A stretch of 9,389 nt of DNA from Desulfobacterales bacterium C00003060 (GTDB taxonomy: Bacteria; Desulfobacterota; Desulfobacteria; Desulfobacterales; C00003060). The stretch lies in the NCBI GenBank assembly GCA_001751085.1, contig MAXP01000144.1, positions 1 to 9,389 of the forward strand. Reading direction: 5' to 3'. The position numbers and the translations under genes were made by a program. The stretch's first letter is position 1; every line of letters starts with the position of its first letter. The notes beneath the pieces were generated by a model. That model worked only from the letters and a program-made list of their open reading frames with translations, made no database searches and was not told where the DNA came from. Positions 5,668 through 9,389 of the stretch are shown here, in pieces.

Positions 5668-6522
5668 ATGCCAATCGGATACAAGAAATGGGTAATATAT
5701 GCAGTGGGGACAATCTGCTTGGGGCTATGTTCTATTGGGTGTGTGGCACCAGCCACGCCTAAGCCTATCACTGAAAAAGACGTTCCACCCAGGTATGCCG
5801 TTGCGGTTCAAGCCTTAAAACCAGAGGAGTGTGGGCAGTGTCATCCACACTTTTATGACCTTATAAAAACCAAAGGTGGTAAACACAGGATAGACTGTAA
5901 GCAATGCCATGTGGAATTCCACATCTATCGCCCTGGAAGGGTGAGATATGAACAAATCCTTCCAAAATGTGAGGCATGTCACGACCTGGTACACGGAGCG
6001 GATTTGGCCCAATGTTCCGAATGTCACAGTGAAGTCCACGCCCCACTGGACATCCCTGCCGGGCGTGCCCTAGAGCAAGGCTGTCACATATGCCATCCCG
6101 AGCTGGACAAGGAGATGAAGACATATGTGACTCAACATACGGAGATCTATTGCTCCTCCTGTCATCATACAAGGCATGGATATGTTCCTGAGTGTCTGGA
6201 ATGCCATCAGCCCCACGAAAGTTCGATGACCCAGTCCGAGTGTTTAGCCTGTCATCCACCTCATAAGGCGCTTCAAGTCGTCTATCCGGAAGACATTCCT
6301 CAGGAGTCATGTGCCATTTGCCATACGAATGCCTGCGAAGCTCTAAAAAGAAGCGGTACAAAGCACAGCGTCCTTAGCTGCACAAAATGCCATCCTGATA
6401 AGCATCGAACGATTATGAGATGTCGAGAATGCCATGGTGAACCACACCCTGCAAGCATGCTACAGAAATTCAGGGTTTGTGGCCAGTGCCACGGTACTGC
6501 CCATACTTTGTGTCGGGAATGA
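5668..6522 (+). CDS. Twelve-haem c-type cytochrome with lipoprotein-like leader
   Basis: A 284-residue protein (start ATG 5668, with AAAGG 7 nt upstream). In-frame ATG 5644 lies inside the 52-bp repeat and would add eight residues before the signal sequence. Residues 6-24 are a signal peptide ending LCSIGC, giving a possible lipidated Cys25 (non-canonical lipobox). Twelve CXXCH motifs follow between about 55 and 275: CGQCH, CKQCH, CEACH, CSECH, CHICH, CSSCH, CLECH, CLACH, CAICH, CTKCH, CRECH, CGQCH. That is one haem site per ~18 residues, an almost pure haem wire, and many spare histidines could provide distal ligands. It belongs broadly with multihaem cytochromes of the c3/c7-like and NrfB/DmsE-like styles; I cannot place it closer. 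It would act in the periplasm or on the outer membrane in electron transfer. Its stop overlaps the next start (ATGA), suggesting translational coupling. Confidence 0.88.
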   Translation: MPIGYKKWVIYAVGTICLGLCSIGCVAPATPKPITEKDVPPRYAVAVQALKPEECGQCHPHFYDLIKTKGGKHRIDCKQCHVEFHIYRPGRVRYEQILPKCEACHDLVHGADLAQCSECHSEVHAPLDIPAGRALEQGCHICHPELDKEMKTYVTQHTEIYCSSCHHTRHGYVPECLECHQPHESSMTQSECLACHPPHKALQVVYPEDIPQESCAICHTNACEALKRSGTKHSVLSCTKCHPDKHRTIMRCRECHGEPHPASMLQKFRVCGQCHGTAHTLCRE

Positions 6523-9359
6523 TTATTAGAAGAAAAATCCTTGCTGCATTCTTAATGACTATTGCCCTTTGCATTACCTCGGCCCGAACAGGGTATTCAG
6601 TCGATATATGCAGGATTATCTCCCCGAAACGCTTTGACAAGTTACATTCTTTTCCCGTTAACGTAGTAGTACAATTCAGCCGGGAAGCGAGACCAGACAC
6701 CTTCAGGGCTTCGTTGAATGGAATAGACATTACAGGCAAGTTCAAAGGAATTGAAAATGGGGTGAGAGCCCTTGTTGGGCCTGAAGATGGTCTAAGGATC
6801 GAAGTTAGAACAGATCCCCGTCAGAAAATAAATGTATTAAAAACAACTGTGAGAGGTTTGGAACCAGAACAAGACGTTGATATTGAGATCTTCTTTTTCG
6901 TCGAAGTAGATGAACTAACAACTGTTGGACCTGAAGGTGGAATAGTCAAAGACCTTGATGGAAGCATTCTGATCAGTATTCCACAACATGCACTGTCTTC
7001 CACAACAAAAATAGCTCTTACCAAAGTGAATGGTTCTGGACAAATTGGATCTACATATCAATTGGCACCAGAAGGAATGAATTTGAACCTGCCTGTTACT
7101 GTTACCATGAAATACCATCCAGGGAACTTACCTCCCGGCACGGTAGAAGATGACCTTTTTTTGATTTTTGGGAATCAATTCCCAAGAAAAATGGAAGATC
7201 TTTCAGTGGATAAGACAGCCCATGCTGTGAGTGGTACTATCATGTCCTTTTCCAAGGTACTTACGTCCTATTATGTGAAAGTTGGGAAAAAGCTGAAGGA
7301 TATCCCCAAGGCTTCAGACTTCAGACTGCCGATTGGAGACAACTCTGATGCATCTTATTCCTGTGGACAGGACTATCAAATACCTTCTAAGAACGATCTT
7401 GGTGAGACCTTAACCCTTTTGCATCGGTCATCGTATCCCAATTTTGACTACCCTAAGATATTTTTGAATAAAAACAGCACAGTTAACAGATGGCATGTCA
7501 TAACGGCCTTTAACCGGAACAGGTATATCAACTCTGCATCAGGACCCACCCGGGACAGAAATTCACTGTATCGAGGGCATAAGGATATATTCAGCAATGG
7601 TGAAGATTGGATTTTGGTGAGACATGGAAATGACCATCAAGGTTTACCAATCCATGCAATTGCAGATGGGCTTGTTATCTATAACGACCGGATGGGCAAT
7701 GGGTATGCTATTGTCCTTGCACACCAGATAGATAATGGTCCTATCCTGTCAGTATATTCTCATGTGGATGAGAAATCGCCTTGTGCAGTGGGAACTATCG
7801 TTCATAAGGGCAACGTCATAGGGAAGATTGGCCGCGTTGAAGCCGGACATACTTATTTGCATTTCGAGATTGGAAGACAATCACTCATAAGGATGGATGG
7901 TGAAACCGGAGAAATCAAGGTTCCTGCAACCTGGTTCTGGGAATGGACACAGGATTCGGTCTATGAGAACTACTACGATCCCACGAATTTTATATCCAAT
8001 ATAATGGGCAAATATCAATGGGATTTCAACGTCAACGGAAACAACGAGGGTTGGATTGCCAACAACGTTAGAAAATATGAGAATGGATATATGTACAAGG
8101 TAAAAGACGGCATGCTTTCCCTTAAACCGGCATCAAGCAATCTCCAGGTGGAAAGCTACCCTTTAAAGGTGGAGGCTGAATGTTTTGACTCGGTGTTTAT
8201 CAGGATGAGGAACGATACACTGGATGGACACGGAAGGGTATGCTTTGCAACTGATGAAGAGCCTCATTTTTTCGAGGATAAAGCTGTGGAATTTGAGATA
8301 CTGAATGATGGTAAGTTTAACGATTACAGGGTATTCATGGCGGACAATCACAAATGGAAAGGTGCGATTGTCGGGATTCGCATAGACTTTCCAACTACAG
8401 TCAATGGGAAAACAGGAGAGATCGATTTTGATACTATCAGATTGGGCCGAGGGTATCTGTCGCGAACTCCTGACACCGGGCAGACCAAATGTTTTGATAA
8501 TAGCCAAGAGATAACCTGTCCTGCTACGGATGAGCCTTTCTATGGGCAAGATGCCCATTATGCCATCCACCCCCCAAGCTTTGAGGTTAAGACCATTAAC
8601 TGCCACGAGGTGGTCATAGACCATGTCTCCGGACTCACCTGGCAAAGGCGTGACAACGGGACAAAACGGACCTGGAAAGAAGCCATGGACTACTGCGAAA
8701 ACCTGACCCTGGCTGGATATTCGGACTGGAGGCTTCCCACAAAAAAGGAGTTACAGAGCATAGCGGATTATGGCTGCTTCGGCCCTGCAATAGACACAGC
8801 CTATTTTCCCTCTTCCCACCTGCCGGATGACTGTTTCTGGTCGGCCACTACCCGCGCCTTCCTTTCACTGTCTGCCCGCAGCATGTGTTTGTGGAACACC
8901 CAGACAAAAATGAGTATTAAGAGCGATCATAACTACGTGCGGGCGGTGCGGGGCAGGTCCTTAGAGTTCTGTCACTTTAAAGATAATGGGGACGGCACTG
9001 TAATGGACATTACAACCGGTCTCATGTGGGACAAGAGAGAGACCATGCCCATGACATGGGAGAAGGCATTGGCCTGTTGTGAAAACCTTGATCTTGCAGG
9101 ATACGATGACTGGCGACTTCCCAATATCCGAGAACTATTAAGCCTCGTGGATGACAGCCGGCACGAACCCTCCATCGGGGAACCCCTTATCCATACGGCC
9201 TGTTTTCCTGGGTGTCGGCCATCACCATACTGGTCGAGCACGACCCATAGCCTTTATCCTGGTTTTGCATGGTATGTGGAGTTTGATGATGGCCAGGTGC
9301 ATGGAGGTGGCCACAAGGGCCGTCGCCACCATGTACGGCCTGTACGAGGCGGGGGTTAG
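6519..9359 (+). CDS. Large exported multidomain protein: ZU5-like, degenerate M23/LytM, jelly-roll-like, two DUF1566 domains
   Basis: 946 residues from ATG 6519, which overlaps the cytochrome stop by 4 bp; an upstream TTG (6477) would lie inside the cytochrome and bury the signal peptide. Order: signal peptide 1-26; a beta-rich region; ZU5-like domain about 134-230 (GPEGGIVKDLDGSILISIP); M23/LytM-like fold about 345-460; a WDFN...GW beta-sandwich, possibly carbohydrate-binding, about 500-645; then two DUF1566/Lcl_C domains, about 698-808 (TGLTW-like start, AGYSDWRLPTKKEL) and 820-944 (TTGLMWDK, AGYDDWRLPNIREL, YWSSTT, VRPVRGG). In the M23 part GEDW (361-364), H415 and H448 are kept, but the first zinc His is S359 and the first His of HxH is Y446, so peptidase activity is doubtful. 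It probably sits on the cell surface or in the periplasm and binds peptidoglycan or glycans. Last gene of the run; 30 bp remain after it. Confidence 0.82.
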   Translation: MIIRRKILAAFLMTIALCITSARTGYSVDICRIISPKRFDKLHSFPVNVVVQFSREARPDTFRASLNGIDITGKFKGIENGVRALVGPEDGLRIEVRTDPRQKINVLKTTVRGLEPEQDVDIEIFFFVEVDELTTVGPEGGIVKDLDGSILISIPQHALSSTTKIALTKVNGSGQIGSTYQLAPEGMNLNLPVTVTMKYHPGNLPPGTVEDDLFLIFGNQFPRKMEDLSVDKTAHAVSGTIMSFSKVLTSYYVKVGKKLKDIPKASDFRLPIGDNSDASYSCGQDYQIPSKNDLGETLTLLHRSSYPNFDYPKIFLNKNSTVNRWHVITAFNRNRYINSASGPTRDRNSLYRGHKDIFSNGEDWILVRHGNDHQGLPIHAIADGLVIYNDRMGNGYAIVLAHQIDNGPILSVYSHVDEKSPCAVGTIVHKGNVIGKIGRVEAGHTYLHFEIGRQSLIRMDGETGEIKVPATWFWEWTQDSVYENYYDPTNFISNIMGKYQWDFNVNGNNEGWIANNVRKYENGYMYKVKDGMLSLKPASSNLQVESYPLKVEAECFDSVFIRMRNDTLDGHGRVCFATDEEPHFFEDKAVEFEILNDGKFNDYRVFMADNHKWKGAIVGIRIDFPTTVNGKTGEIDFDTIRLGRGYLSRTPDTGQTKCFDNSQEITCPATDEPFYGQDAHYAIHPPSFEVKTINCHEVVIDHVSGLTWQRRDNGTKRTWKEAMDYCENLTLAGYSDWRLPTKKELQSIADYGCFGPAIDTAYFPSSHLPDDCFWSATTRAFLSLSARSMCLWNTQTKMSIKSDHNYVRAVRGRSLEFCHFKDNGDGTVMDITTGLMWDKRETMPMTWEKALACCENLDLAGYDDWRLPNIRELLSLVDDSRHEPSIGEPLIHTACFPGCRPSPYWSSTTHSLYPGFAWYVEFDDGQVHGGGHKGRRHHVRPVRGGG

Positions 9360-9389
9360 GTAGGGCGCGAGCTCGTGCAAAAGCGAGCG

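Noticed and set aside
5861..6361. Minus-strand 166-codon frame inside the cytochrome gene
   Set aside because: It is a shadow of the cysteine/histidine-rich coding strand and has no recognisable protein features.
8163..8645. Minus-strand 160-codon frame inside the large exported protein gene
   Set aside because: Antisense to a well supported domain-bearing gene; no signal, motif or ribosome binding site.

Overview
The window looks like an accessory region of an anaerobic, probably Desulfobacterota-type (sulfate- or metal-reducing) bacterium. The grounds are a cytochrome with 12 CXXCH motifs, an outer-membrane-type barrel, DUF1566 (Lcl_C-like) surface domains, Gram-negative signal peptides and several dispersed palindromic repeats. 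The taxon is inferred; other Gram-negative anaerobes rich in multihaem cytochromes remain possible.

Left part (1-1870): a decayed mobile integron. An integron-integrase (intI) pseudogene runs rightward. Divergently, an open frame on the minus strand encodes a restriction-endonuclease-like protein and runs off the left edge. This gene sits in a gene cassette: its 5' boundary GTTGGGC (1042-1036) is the exact complement of the GCCCAAC that opens a 60-bp attC site just past the gene (126-67). The attC ends in GTTAAGC, has a perfect inner stem, paired L boxes with an extrahelical base, and 5-nt spacers. The integrase has lost its start and its catalytic C-terminus and is split by a 157-bp palindromic MITE-like element with a TA duplication.

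Middle (1869-2769): a small exported protein on the minus strand, then about 500 bp without genes that hold a 52-bp repeat and a composite palindromic repeat.

Right part (2770-9359): four genes in one direction encode a TPR/outer-membrane beta-barrel protein, an exported right-handed beta-helix protein, a 12-haem c-type cytochrome with a lipoprotein-like leader, and a 946-residue exported protein (ZU5-like, degenerate M23/LytM, jelly-roll-like, two DUF1566). The last two overlap by 4 bp. The first two were probably 12 bp apart before a second copy of the 157-bp element inserted between them, and a second copy of the 52-bp repeat lies before the cytochrome. All four products are predicted to be exported, so a cell-envelope redox or adhesion module is the simplest reading; an electron conduit across the outer membrane is a hypothesis only.
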